From: Betaproteobacteria bacterium HGW-Betaproteobacteria-8
GTDB taxonomy: Bacteria > Pseudomonadota > Gammaproteobacteria > Burkholderiales > Methylophilaceae
DNA: 34,091 nucleotides
NCBI GenBank assembly: GCA_002842135.1
Contig: PHCD01000005.1
Coordinates: forward strand, 1 to 34,091
Reading direction: 5' to 3'
Under the pieces are notes generated by a model. The model was not told the DNA's origin and ran no database searches. It saw only the letters and a program-made list of their open reading frames with translations. The translations under genes were made by a program, and so were the position numbers. This document shows positions 9,416 to 16,919 of the stretch, in pieces. Within the stretch, counting starts at the first letter, position 1, and each line of letters begins with the position of its first letter.

Positions 9416-9424
9416 ATTCTAGCA
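9416..9424 (-). promoter_or_regulatory. Extended -10 element abutting the lolC start
   Basis: On the minus strand TGC TAGAAT (9424-9416) is followed by CCGCCC and then the ATG. The predicted transcription start coincides with the A of the start codon. No clear -35 is visible, which is acceptable for a TGn extended -10. It lies in the 35-base gap after mltB. Confidence 0.5.
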
Positions 9425-9444
9425 GGGAAATACGTTTTTGTTTG

Positions 9445-10512
9445 TTATCGCTGACTGGCCAGCGCTTCGGCCAACTGCAAAACACTCATCGCATAGAACG
9501 TACTCTTGTTGTAACGTGTAATCACATAAAAATTATTGAAGCCCAACCAGAATTCCGAAGGCTTTTCCGGCGTTTCCAACGGAATTACGGCAAAGCTAAG
9601 CGACTTGTCCAGCGGCGTACTAGTGTTAAACCCGACATGCTGGATATCCTCCCTGGTCATTCCCGGCAGTATGGTTTCTATCCAGGAATCGGGCACAGGA
9701 TCATCAAATGCGACATGACTGGCAACCGGGGCATCGGTCAACCAGCCATGAACAGACAGGTAATGCGCTACACTGCCAATCGCATCCACCTCGCTATTTC
9801 TCAGGTCAATTCTGCCGTCACCATCGAAATCCACTGCCAACTGTCGCACATTGGTCGGCATGAACTGCGGCAGGCCAATGGCACCAGCATAGGAGCCGAG
9901 CACGGAGCCGTATTCCAGTTGCTGCTCGCGCGCCAGCAACAGATATTGCTCAAGTTCGCCACGGAAATATTCGGCACGACGGGGATAATCGAAAGCCAGT
10001 GTAGTCAGCACATCAATCACGCGGTAGTTACCAGTATTCTGCCCATAAATGGTTTCAACCCCGATAATGGCAGCGATAATTTCTTCCGGCACGCCGTAGA
10101 TGCGGCGGGCGCGCTTCAGTTCAGATGCATGCTCCTGCATGAATTTGACGCCGAGATTGATACGTCGCTGATTGACAAATCTTGATTTATAGCGCTCCCA
10201 GGACCGCACACCGGGACTCTCTGGTGGCTCCATGGCCTTGATGACCGAGGACTGAAACTCGACGTCGGCAAAAACCTCGCGCAACTTGTTCGCGGCAAAT
10301 CCATGTTTCTCCACCATCTCGACAATGAATGCCTGCACTTCCGGGCGCTGATGATAAGGCGCAGGGCTGTCAGCCCAACCGCCTGCCTGAGCTTCTAGCG
10401 CAAAGGGCAAAGCCATCAGTAGTGCAACCATCGTGTTTGCGCATACATGCCAGGCTGATTGAAACTTGGGTTTATTTTTTTTATTCATCATGATTTTCGC
10501 AATTGCGGCCAT
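9445..10512 (-). CDS. mltB: Lytic murein transglycosylase B
   Basis: Periplasmic enzyme that cleaves peptidoglycan glycan strands to 1,6-anhydromuramyl products. In its 355 residues the catalytic glutamate is E153 in GVETIYGQNTG, and YAGAIGLPQFMPTN (about 208-221) is the second family motif. Residues 21-43 form a signal peptide ending in AQA, a signal peptidase I site; there is no lipobox cysteine at that place, unlike E. coli MltB. The ATG at 10512 has GGAG (10521-10518) five bases upstream; an alternative ATG seven codons later has no comparable site. It lies upstream of lolC on the same strand and diverges from ribE. Confidence 0.94.
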   Translation of the reverse strand: MAAIAKIMMNKKNKPKFQSAWHVCANTMVALLMALPFALEAQAGGWADSPAPYHQRPEVQAFIVEMVEKHGFAANKLREVFADVEFQSSVIKAMEPPESPGVRSWERYKSRFVNQRRINLGVKFMQEHASELKRARRIYGVPEEIIAAIIGVETIYGQNTGNYRVIDVLTTLAFDYPRRAEYFRGELEQYLLLAREQQLEYGSVLGSYAGAIGLPQFMPTNVRQLAVDFDGDGRIDLRNSEVDAIGSVAHYLSVHGWLTDAPVASHVAFDDPVPDSWIETILPGMTREDIQHVGFNTSTPLDKSLSFAVIPLETPEKPSEFWLGFNNFYVITRYNKSTFYAMSVLQLAEALASQR

Positions 10513-10597
10513 TCAGACTCCGTTAACCGATAGGACCCATTGTGTTCAAAAATTGTTTCAACAAATCAACTGACATCCTCAATTTATCAGGGTTACC

Positions 10598-10606
10598 TGC
10601 TAAAAT
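10598..10606 (+). promoter_or_regulatory. Extended -10 element abutting the ribE start
   Basis: TGC TAAAAT at 10598-10606 is followed by TACGCC and the ATG at 10613. The transcription start is expected at or within a base of the start codon. No Shine-Dalgarno lies in the preceding 15 bases. A possible CTGACA at 10570 is too far away (25-base spacer) to be a convincing -35. The 100-base mltB-ribE gap holds no room for an FMN riboswitch in this arrangement. Confidence 0.5.
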
Positions 10607-10612
10607 TACGCC

Positions 10613-11227
10613 ATGTTTACTGGAATCATACAAGCCGTCGGCCAAATCAGTCGAGTCACCCCTGTTGATGGCGATGCCAAACTCGTCATTGCCAGCAACT
10701 CGCTGGACATGTCGGATGTCGCCATCGGGGACAGCATTGCTGTCAATGGCGTATGCCTGACCGCTGTCAACCTGGGCCCCGACTATTTCGAAGTTCACGT
10801 CTCGAAGGAGACACTGTCATGCACTGTCGGCCTGGACACCCAACGCCAGATTAATCTCGAAAAAGCCCTGCGTTACTCTGACCGGCTCGGTGGCCATCTG
10901 GTCAGCGGCCATGTCGATGGCGTCGGGCAGGTCGTCAAATTCGAGGCCATAAGCGGCGACTGCTGGCTGCTGGCCGTGCGTGCGCCGCACCTGATCTCGC
11001 GCTTCATTGCCGTCAAAGGCTCCATCGCCATCGACGGCGTCAGCCTGACCGTGAACGATGTCGACAAAGACACCTTTAGCGTCAATCTCATCCCGCACAC
11101 ACTGGAAGTCACCACCTTGAAAAATCTGGGCATAGGCAGTCGCGTCAATCTGGAAATCGACCTGATTGCGCGTTATGTGGAGCGCATGGCGCAATGGAAT
11201 GTCGAAGACAGCGGGGATAGCGCCTGA
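10613..11227 (+). CDS. ribE: Riboflavin synthase, alpha subunit
   Basis: Converts two molecules of 6,7-dimethyl-8-ribityllumazine into riboflavin and a pyrimidine that is recycled. The 204 residues start with the invariant MFTGIIQ and contain two tandem lumazine-binding barrels: the first includes NGVCLTAV and GGHLVSGHVDG, the second includes IDGVSLTVN and NLIPHTLEVTTL. The gene overlaps ribBX by one base (TGATG), so the pair is coupled. In many proteobacteria ribD, ribH and nusB flank these genes; they are absent here. Some nomenclatures call this gene ribC. Confidence 0.96.
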   Translation: MFTGIIQAVGQISRVTPVDGDAKLVIASNSLDMSDVAIGDSIAVNGVCLTAVNLGPDYFEVHVSKETLSCTVGLDTQRQINLEKALRYSDRLGGHLVSGHVDGVGQVVKFEAISGDCWLLAVRAPHLISRFIAVKGSIAIDGVSLTVNDVDKDTFSVNLIPHTLEVTTLKNLGIGSRVNLEIDLIARYVERMAQWNVEDSGDSA

Positions 11228-12321
11228 TGTCTGCAGTAATCAGCCCCATCAGCGAAATCATCGAGGAATTCCGCAATGGCCGCATGGTGGTCCTGGTCGA
11301 TGAAGAAGATCGCGAAAACGAAGGTGACCTGGTTCTTGCGGCGCAATTTACCACTGCCGAGCATATCAACTTCATGGCACGCTATGGCCGCGGCCTGATC
11401 TGCCTGACATTGACCGAAGCCCGATGCCACCAGCTCAACCTGTCATCCATGGTGCAAAAAAATGGCAGCAGCATGCGCACCAATTTCACTGTATCGATCG
11501 AAGCGGCGAGCGGTGTTACCACCGGCATCTCTGCCGCTGACCGCGCGCACACCATACAGGCTGCCGTTGCCAAAAACGCCACAGCAAGGGACATTGTCAG
11601 CCCCGGCCACATCTTCCCGCTCGCCGCGCAGAATGGCGGTGTCCTGGTGCGCGCAGGGCATACCGAAGCGGGTTGCGACCTTGCTGCACTGGCCGGACTT
11701 GAACCGGCATCGGTCATCTGCGAAATCCTGAATGACGATGGCAGCATGGCGCGCCTGCCTGACCTGATGTCTTTCGCCAAACAGCACCAGCTGAAGATAG
11801 GCACAATTGCCGACCTTATTCACTACCGCAACCAGAACGAGTCACTGGTGCAACGTGCTGCTGAACGCATCATCAACACACCATATGGCGAGATGCGACT
11901 GATTGCCTATGCCGACAGGATCGCCAATGAAACCCATCTGGCCCTGGTCAAGGGTGAGCCAAGCCCGGACAAGGAGGTGCTGGTACGTGTACATGAGCCA
12001 CTATCGGTATTCGACCTGCTCGACAGCAGCAGCAGCAGCCACTCCTGGAATACCTTACAAGCCATGCAGACCATTCAGCAGGCAGAAACCGGCGTGATGA
12101 TTTTGCTGCGCCACCATGAAGATGGCGCCGAACTGGTCGAACGCATTCAGCATGCTGACGAGCCTGTACGGATTCGGCAGGACTTGCGCAACTATGGCAT
12201 CGGCTCGCAAATTTTGCTGGATATCGGCGTGCGTAAAATGAAACTGATGGCGACCCCCAGAAAAATGCCCAGCATGGTGGGCTTCGGACTGGAAGTGACC
12301 GGCTACCTGGAAGCTCCCTGA
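11227..12321 (+). CDS. ribB: 3,4-dihydroxy-2-butanone-4-phosphate synthase with a degenerate GTP cyclohydrolase II domain (RibBX type)
   Basis: The N-terminal domain (about 1-205) makes the four-carbon precursor of riboflavin from ribulose 5-phosphate; it carries [15 protein letters not shown] and [11 protein letters not shown] active-site segments. The C-terminal domain (about 215-364) aligns by eye with GTP cyclohydrolase II but lacks its zinc cysteines: where RibA enzymes have the C-x10-C-x-C cluster, this protein reads [19 protein letters not shown], and the catalytic HRQEGRGIGL-like motif is HHEDGAEL. It should therefore be inactive as a cyclohydrolase. Such fusions are known in Proteobacteria as RibBX. 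A functional ribA is expected elsewhere. The start at 11227 overlaps the ribE stop. Confidence 0.92.
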   Translation: MSAVISPISEIIEEFRNGRMVVLVDEEDRENEGDLVLAAQFTTAEHINFMARYGRGLICLTLTEARCHQLNLSSMVQKNGSSMRTNFTVSIEAASGVTTGISAADRAHTIQAAVAKNATARDIVSPGHIFPLAAQNGGVLVRAGHTEAGCDLAALAGLEPASVICEILNDDGSMARLPDLMSFAKQHQLKIGTIADLIHYRNQNESLVQRAAERIINTPYGEMRLIAYADRIANETHLALVKGEPSPDKEVLVRVHEPLSVFDLLDSSSSSHSWNTLQAMQTIQQAETGVMILLRHHEDGAELVERIQHADEPVRIRQDLRNYGIGSQILLDIGVRKMKLMATPRKMPSMVGFGLEVTGYLEAP

Positions 12322-12354
12322 GCTGGCGGGTGCTATTTATACAGCTACTATTTG

Positions 12355-12363
12355 TGAGATAAT
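12355..12363 (+). promoter_or_regulatory. Extended -10 element abutting the algH start
   Basis: TGA GATAAT at 12355-12363 is followed by seven bases and the GTG start at 12371. No Shine-Dalgarno precedes the GTG. This would allow the algH-ruvX-pyrR-pyrB-pyrC' run to be transcribed separately from ribE-ribBX, from a start at or next to the initiation codon. Confidence 0.4.
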
Positions 12364-12370
12364 CGGCATT

Positions 12371-12946
12371 GTGGAAAATGTAAATCTCTCCGGCCACTTC
12401 CTGATCGCAATGCCTGCGATGACAGACCCGTATTTTGCAAGATCCGTCACTTTCATCTGTGAACACAACCAGGATGGCGCCATGGGCGTGGTCATCAACC
12501 GCCCCATCGACATGAAACTGGATGCGCTATTCGAACAGATCAACCTGCAACTGGAAAATGACACCCTGGCGCAAAGTGCCGTGCACTTTGGCGGGCCGGT
12601 GCAAATCGACCGTGGATTCGTCCTGCATCAACCGGCCGGCACCTGGGACTCCACTATCGCCGTTCACGGCAATACTGCCCTGACCACTTCCAAGGACATC
12701 CTGGAAGCCGTCGCCCATGGCCAGGGGCCAGAAAAAATGCTGGTTACACTCGGCTATGCCGGCTGGGCTGCCGGCCAGCTTGAACAGGAAATGGCGCAGA
12801 ACGCCTGGCTCTCGGTCAAACCCGATGACCTGCAATCGCAGGACAAGGTCATTTTCGATATCCCCAACGAAGAAAAATTCACCGCCGCCATGGCGCTGCT
12901 CGGTATAAACCTTGCCACACTGTCGGATGAGGCGGGACACGCATGA
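12371..12946 (+). CDS. algH: AlgH/YqgE family protein (UPF0301)
   Basis: A 191-residue protein opening with the family signature [18 protein letters not shown] and continuing [15 protein letters not shown]. The fold is known from structures but no biochemical function is established; the name comes from a Pseudomonas alginate regulatory study. The start is GTG at 12371, the only in-frame start that gives the usual short lead before HFLIAMP. Its stop overlaps the ruvX start (ATGA). The algH-ruvX-pyrR-pyrB-pyrC' order is a common proteobacterial arrangement. Confidence 0.93.
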   Translation: MENVNLSGHFLIAMPAMTDPYFARSVTFICEHNQDGAMGVVINRPIDMKLDALFEQINLQLENDTLAQSAVHFGGPVQIDRGFVLHQPAGTWDSTIAVHGNTALTTSKDILEAVAHGQGPEKMLVTLGYAGWAAGQLEQEMAQNAWLSVKPDDLQSQDKVIFDIPNEEKFTAAMALLGINLATLSDEAGHA

Positions 12947-13446
12947 TGGCAACGCGCGCAGATGACCCGGATAAACTCACACACCGCATCAAGCAAACCA
13001 TAGATTCCCCAAATTCCAGCACGCGTATTGAAGGCAGTGTATTGGGATTCGATTTCGGCGAAAAGCGTATCGGCGTCGCCCTTGGTGAGCACCTGCTGGG
13101 CATTGCCCACCCACTGACCACTATTGCCACCGAAATCAATGATGAGCGTTTTCGCCAGATCGGCGCACTTATCAATGAATGGAAGCCGGTGACCCTTGTC
13201 GTCGGACTGCCGCTATCCCTGGATGGCGAAGAACATCAGCTGACGCTACTATGCAAGAAATTTTCGCGCCGCCTGGAAGGCCGGTTCAACCTGCCGGTTG
13301 TCATGATAGACGAGCGCCTGACTTCAGCGGCTGCAAGCCAGACACTGAATGAACTCGGCATAGGCGGACGCAAACAAAAACCGATGATAGATCAGGTAGC
13401 GGCACAACATATTCTTCAATCCTATTTTGACGGACTAAGCCAATGA
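12943..13446 (+). CDS. ruvX: Holliday junction resolvase-like / pre-16S rRNA nuclease YqgF
   Basis: RNase H-fold nuclease implicated in processing the 5' end of 16S rRNA. In 167 residues the first catalytic motif is [14 protein letters not shown] (35-48), and the second strand [10 protein letters not shown] carries the acidic residue. An N-terminal polar extension of about 30 residues precedes the domain compared with E. coli YqgF; the start at 12943 is supported by the four-base overlap with algH. It also overlaps pyrR by four bases. Confidence 0.93.
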   Translation: MMATRADDPDKLTHRIKQTIDSPNSSTRIEGSVLGFDFGEKRIGVALGEHLLGIAHPLTTIATEINDERFRQIGALINEWKPVTLVVGLPLSLDGEEHQLTLLCKKFSRRLEGRFNLPVVMIDERLTSAAASQTLNELGIGGRKQKPMIDQVAAQHILQSYFDGLSQ

Positions 13447-13976
13447 CGCAGCAAACCAGAGCGCTGCCGGATGCAGAACAGCTGTTAAGCCAGCTGGCAG
13501 CACAACTCAAGCCTGTCATCACCGGCCACACCGCACTGGTCGGCATACACAGCGGCGGCGTTTGGATGATGGAGCGCCTGCTGCCCATGCTGGGCAATAA
13601 ACTCGAACATGGCAGGCTGGATGTCTCCTTCTATCGCGACGATTTCGGCCAGCGTGGCTTGCACCAGGATACCCAGCCTTCGCAGATCCCTTTCGATGTC
13701 GAAGGTCGCCACATTATCCTCATCGATGACGTGTTCTATACAGGCCGCACAATACGCGCCGCCATGAATGAACTGTTCGACTATGGTCGGCCAGCCAGCA
13801 TTTCGCTGGCAGTGCTGGTGAACCGGGGCGGCCGCGAACTACCCATTAGCCCCCAATTCTGCGCTCACGAAATGCAACTGCCTGCAACCCAGAATCTGCA
13901 GCTGATGCAGAACGACGAGGGCATGTTTTATCTCACATTGCAAGAAAGCGACTTGAAAGAAAGCGAAGATGTATAA
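13443..13976 (+). CDS. pyrR: PyrR bifunctional pyrimidine regulator / uracil phosphoribosyltransferase
   Basis: Type I phosphoribosyltransferase of 177 residues. The PRPP-binding loop [17 protein letters not shown] is at 90-106 and resembles Bacillus PyrR. In Firmicutes PyrR binds pyr mRNA and promotes attenuation; here the gene overlaps both ruvX and pyrB, and I see no PyrR-binding loop or terminator before pyrB, so RNA-based control by this protein is not supported by the local sequence. The safe reading is uracil phosphoribosyltransferase activity with an unproven regulatory role. Confidence 0.92.
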   Translation: MTQQTRALPDAEQLLSQLAAQLKPVITGHTALVGIHSGGVWMMERLLPMLGNKLEHGRLDVSFYRDDFGQRGLHQDTQPSQIPFDVEGRHIILIDDVFYTGRTIRAAMNELFDYGRPASISLAVLVNRGGRELPISPQFCAHEMQLPATQNLQLMQNDEGMFYLTLQESDLKESEDV

Positions 13977-14919
13977 CCCGCAACTTACCGACGACGGCAA
14001 ACTCAAGCATCTGCTCTCTATCGAAGGCCTGCCGAAAACCATCATCAACCAGATTCTGGATACGGCCGAGTCCTTCGTCGGCGTTGCTGAGCGGGAAGTG
14101 AAAAAAGTACCGCTGTTACGCGGCAAAACCGTCTGCAACATCTTCTTCGAGAACAGCACGCGTACGCGCACCACTTTTGAGATCGCTGCCAAGCGCCTGT
14201 CTGCAGATGTGATCAACCTCAACGTGAGTACATCTTCGCAATCCAAAGGCGAGACCATCCTGGATACGGTCGACAACCTGACCGCCATGCATGCCGATAT
14301 GTTCGTCGTTCGCCATGCGCAGTCGGGCGCTGCACATTTCATCGCTCAACATGTCGAGCCCCACATCCATGTCATTAATGCCGGTGACGGCCGCCATGCG
14401 CACCCGACGCAAGGCCTGCTCGATGTCTTCACCATCAGGCGCTACAAACCCGAGTTGCACAATCTGCGGGTGGCACTGGTCGGCGATGTGCTGCATTCCC
14501 GCGTTGCCAGATCAGAAATTCACGCGCTGACCACACTGGGCGTGCCAGAAGTCAGGGTCATCGCACCAAAAACACTCCTGCCTGAGCATGTCGAGAAACT
14601 CGGCGTGCATGTCTATCACGACATGGCTGCAGGACTCAAGGATGTGGACGTGGTGATGATGCTGAGACTGCAGAACGAGCGCATGAACGGCGCACTGCTG
14701 CCAAGTGCACAGGAATATTTCAAAACATTCGGCCTGACCCAGGAAAAGCTGGACAAGGCAAAACCGGATGCTATCGTCATGCACCCGGGACCGATGAATC
14801 GCGGCATTGAAATCGACTCATCTGTGGCCGATGGCCGCCAATCGGTGATTCTGCCGCAAGTCACTTACGGTATCGCAGTGCGCATGGCAGTGATGTCAAT
14901 TCTGGCGGGTAACAACTGA
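13969..14919 (+). CDS. pyrB: Aspartate carbamoyltransferase catalytic subunit
   Basis: Condenses carbamoyl phosphate with aspartate, the committed step of pyrimidine synthesis. The 316 residues include the carbamoyl-phosphate loop STRTRTTF (63-70), [11 protein letters not shown] and MHPGPMNRG. The opening segment [17 protein letters not shown] resembles the Pseudomonas-type enzyme, which forms a dodecamer with a pseudo-dihydroorotase instead of a PyrI regulatory subunit. Consistent with that, no pyrI follows and the next gene, overlapping by one base, is such a homologue. The start overlaps the pyrR end by eight bases. Confidence 0.96.
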   Translation: MYNPQLTDDGKLKHLLSIEGLPKTIINQILDTAESFVGVAEREVKKVPLLRGKTVCNIFFENSTRTRTTFEIAAKRLSADVINLNVSTSSQSKGETILDTVDNLTAMHADMFVVRHAQSGAAHFIAQHVEPHIHVINAGDGRHAHPTQGLLDVFTIRRYKPELHNLRVALVGDVLHSRVARSEIHALTTLGVPEVRVIAPKTLLPEHVEKLGVHVYHDMAAGLKDVDVVMMLRLQNERMNGALLPSAQEYFKTFGLTQEKLDKAKPDAIVMHPGPMNRGIEIDSSVADGRQSVILPQVTYGIAVRMAVMSILAGNN

Positions 14920-16193
14920 TGAAGATCCATATCAAGAACAGCCACCTGATCGACCCGAAAAACGGCGTTGATGCCAAACAGGATGTATTTGTTGCAGCAG
15001 GCAAGATAGTCGGCATCGGGCAGGCGCCGGCAGACTTTTCAGCGAACCAGGTGATAGATGCCAGCAATCTGATTGTCTGTCCGGGCCTGGTCGACTTATC
15101 CGCCAGACTGCGGGAACCCGGTTATGAATACAAAGCCACGCTTGAAAGCGAAATGCTGGCAGCTGCCGCAGGTGGCGTCACCAGCCTGGCCTGCCCGCCT
15201 GATACCGACCCAGTGCTCGATGAGCCGGGGCTGGTAGAAATGCTGAAGCACCGTGCCAGGCAGCTCAATCTGGCGCATGTCTATCCTCTTGGAGCCCTCA
15301 CACGCCAGCTGAAAAGCGAGAACCTCACTGAAATGTGCGAGCTGACGGAAGCCGGCTGTGTCGGCTTTTCGCAGGCTGATAACGCCATCACGGATACTAT
15401 GGTGCTCTGGCGCGCCCTGCAATATGCATCCACTTTTGGCTTTACAGTCTGGCTACGCCCGCAGGACAGCCATCTTGCTGCACATGGCGTAGCGCATGAT
15501 GGTGAGGTTGCCGCCCGCCTGGGCCTGCGCGGCATACCTGCGGCTGCGGAAACGATCGCGCTGGCAACCATCATTCGACTGGTGAAGGAAACTTCGGCGA
15601 AGGTTCACATATGCCGGCTGTCAACCGAAGAGGCCGTAGCCATGGTACGGACAGCAAAAGCCGAGGGCTTGAGCATCACCTGTGATATTGCCGCCAATCA
15701 CCTGCACCTGACCGAATATGACATCGGCTTTTTTGATACCAACTGCCACCTGCGCCCGCCACTACGCTCTCAACGCGATAAGGAAGCATTACGGCAAGGG
15801 GTGATAGACGGCACTGTGGATGCCATCTGCTCGGATCACACGCCGGTCGATGACGATGCCAAACTGCTTCCATTTGCCGAGGCAGAGGCTGGTGCCACCG
15901 GACTGGAACTGCTGCTGCCACTGACCCTGAAATGGGCCAGAGAACAAAAACTGTCTCTCAGCACGGCCATTGCCAGCGTGACAGCCAAGCCAGCAGCCAT
16001 TCTGGGACTGAATAGCGGGCATCTGGCTCTGCACGGCACGGCAGATATCTGCATCTTTGATCCTGAACAATACTGGAAAGTTGAGCCCAAGGCCCTGAAA
16101 AGCCAGGGCAAGAATACGCCATTTAACGGACTGGAGTTGCCGGGCAAGATCCGCTACACCATTCTGGAGGGCGACATCGTATACAAGTCTTAA
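14919..16193 (+). CDS. pyrC': Dihydroorotase-like protein lacking metal ligands (PyrC'/PyrX)
   Basis: A 424-residue amidohydrolase-fold protein homologous to class I dihydroorotase. The canonical DxHxH metal motif is replaced by DLSARLREPG (59-68): both histidines are gone (Ser61, Arg63). HICRLST replaces the usual HxxHxST, and SDHTPV replaces DHAPH although its aspartate remains. It should be inactive as dihydroorotase. In Pseudomonas the inactive pyrC' product is needed to assemble active aspartate carbamoyltransferase with PyrB, and the one-base overlap with pyrB here fits that. A separate active PyrC must be encoded elsewhere. Confidence 0.9.
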   Translation: MKIHIKNSHLIDPKNGVDAKQDVFVAAGKIVGIGQAPADFSANQVIDASNLIVCPGLVDLSARLREPGYEYKATLESEMLAAAAGGVTSLACPPDTDPVLDEPGLVEMLKHRARQLNLAHVYPLGALTRQLKSENLTEMCELTEAGCVGFSQADNAITDTMVLWRALQYASTFGFTVWLRPQDSHLAAHGVAHDGEVAARLGLRGIPAAAETIALATIIRLVKETSAKVHICRLSTEEAVAMVRTAKAEGLSITCDIAANHLHLTEYDIGFFDTNCHLRPPLRSQRDKEALRQGVIDGTVDAICSDHTPVDDDAKLLPFAEAEAGATGLELLLPLTLKWAREQKLSLSTAIASVTAKPAAILGLNSGHLALHGTADICIFDPEQYWKVEPKALKSQGKNTPFNGLELPGKIRYTILEGDIVYKS

Positions 16194-16202
16194 ACCCCTT
16201 GC

Positions 16203-16208
16203 AGGAGG
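16203..16208 (+). promoter_or_regulatory. Strong Shine-Dalgarno of the FecR-like gene
   Basis: AGGAGG six bases before a GTG at 16215. It decides this GTG start over internal codons and is the best ribosome-binding site in the window. Confidence 0.8.
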
Positions 16209-16214
16209 CTTACT

Positions 16215-16898
16215 GTGAGCAAGCGCTATCATGCAACGCCATCGTCCGTGCAACCCAATCTTTCGCGCCGTCGATTCATGCAGGCAGCGGCAGCCGTACC
16301 GCTCATCCTGTCCCTTCCGGGCAGAACATTTGCCAGCCCCGGCATTCACAAACTCAATGGACAGGTCTTTGTTAACAACCGTCCGGCTGACCTGACCACC
16401 CGCATCACTGCAGGCAGCAAGATTATCGTCGCCCATGACGGAGAACTGGCTTTCAGCATCGGTACGGACGCCTTTCTGCTAAGAGGCGGCACCGCGCTGG
16501 AACTGGTAGGCGCATCGATGGTTACCGGCTTAAGATTGCTCACCGGTGGCCTGCTTGCCGTCTTTGACAAGCGCAGCAGACCCGCACATATTGTCACCAG
16601 CATCGCCACCATAAGCATTCGCGGCACCGGTGCCTATGTCAACTCTGAACCTCATCGGCTGTATACCTGTACCTGTTATGGCGAAACCGATTTGCGCATC
16701 GGCCAGCATAGAGAGCGCATAGTCGCTACACATCACAATGCACATGAAATCCTGAAGGACGAATCACGCCCGGCAAAAACCGGCAAGATGACAGGCATGA
16801 CAATGAACCGCATGGAAGTCATCGACCACACGGACGACGAACTGAGGATGCTGGAATCCTACGTCGCAGGATTCCAGCGTTTGACCAATAAACGCTGA
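16215..16898 (+). CDS. Tat-exported FecR-domain-like protein with CxC and HHxxH motifs
   Basis: A 227-residue protein of unknown function. The N-terminus carries a twin-arginine signal: SRRRFMQ (17-23), then an alanine-rich hydrophobic stretch, with likely cleavage after TFA (residue 40). Residues about 45-145 resemble a FecR domain (LNGQVFVNNRPA, ITAGSKI, FLLRGGTALEL, ISIRGTGAYV). A C-terminal region has CTCYG at 152-156 and HHNAH at 173-177, which could bind a metal or cofactor; folding with a cofactor before export would explain the Tat route, but this is inference. There is no FecI-type sigma factor or TonB receptor nearby, so a FecR anti-sigma role is unlikely. It begins 21 bases after pyrC' and converges with terC. 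Confidence 0.8.
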   Translation: MSKRYHATPSSVQPNLSRRRFMQAAAAVPLILSLPGRTFASPGIHKLNGQVFVNNRPADLTTRITAGSKIIVAHDGELAFSIGTDAFLLRGGTALELVGASMVTGLRLLTGGLLAVFDKRSRPAHIVTSIATISIRGTGAYVNSEPHRLYTCTCYGETDLRIGQHRERIVATHHNAHEILKDESRPAKTGKMTGMTMNRMEVIDHTDDELRMLESYVAGFQRLTNKR

Positions 16899-16919
16899 AC
16901 GGTAGCGAATACCGCCTGA

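Noticed and set aside
10513..10612. FMN riboswitch upstream of ribE
   Set aside because: The 100-base gap lacks the conserved RFN helices, and the -10 next to the ATG leaves no transcribed leader.
16900..16914. CGGTA-GCGAA-TACCG stem in the gap between the FecR-like gene and terC
   Set aside because: Five base pairs and no T-tract on either strand; too weak to call a terminator.
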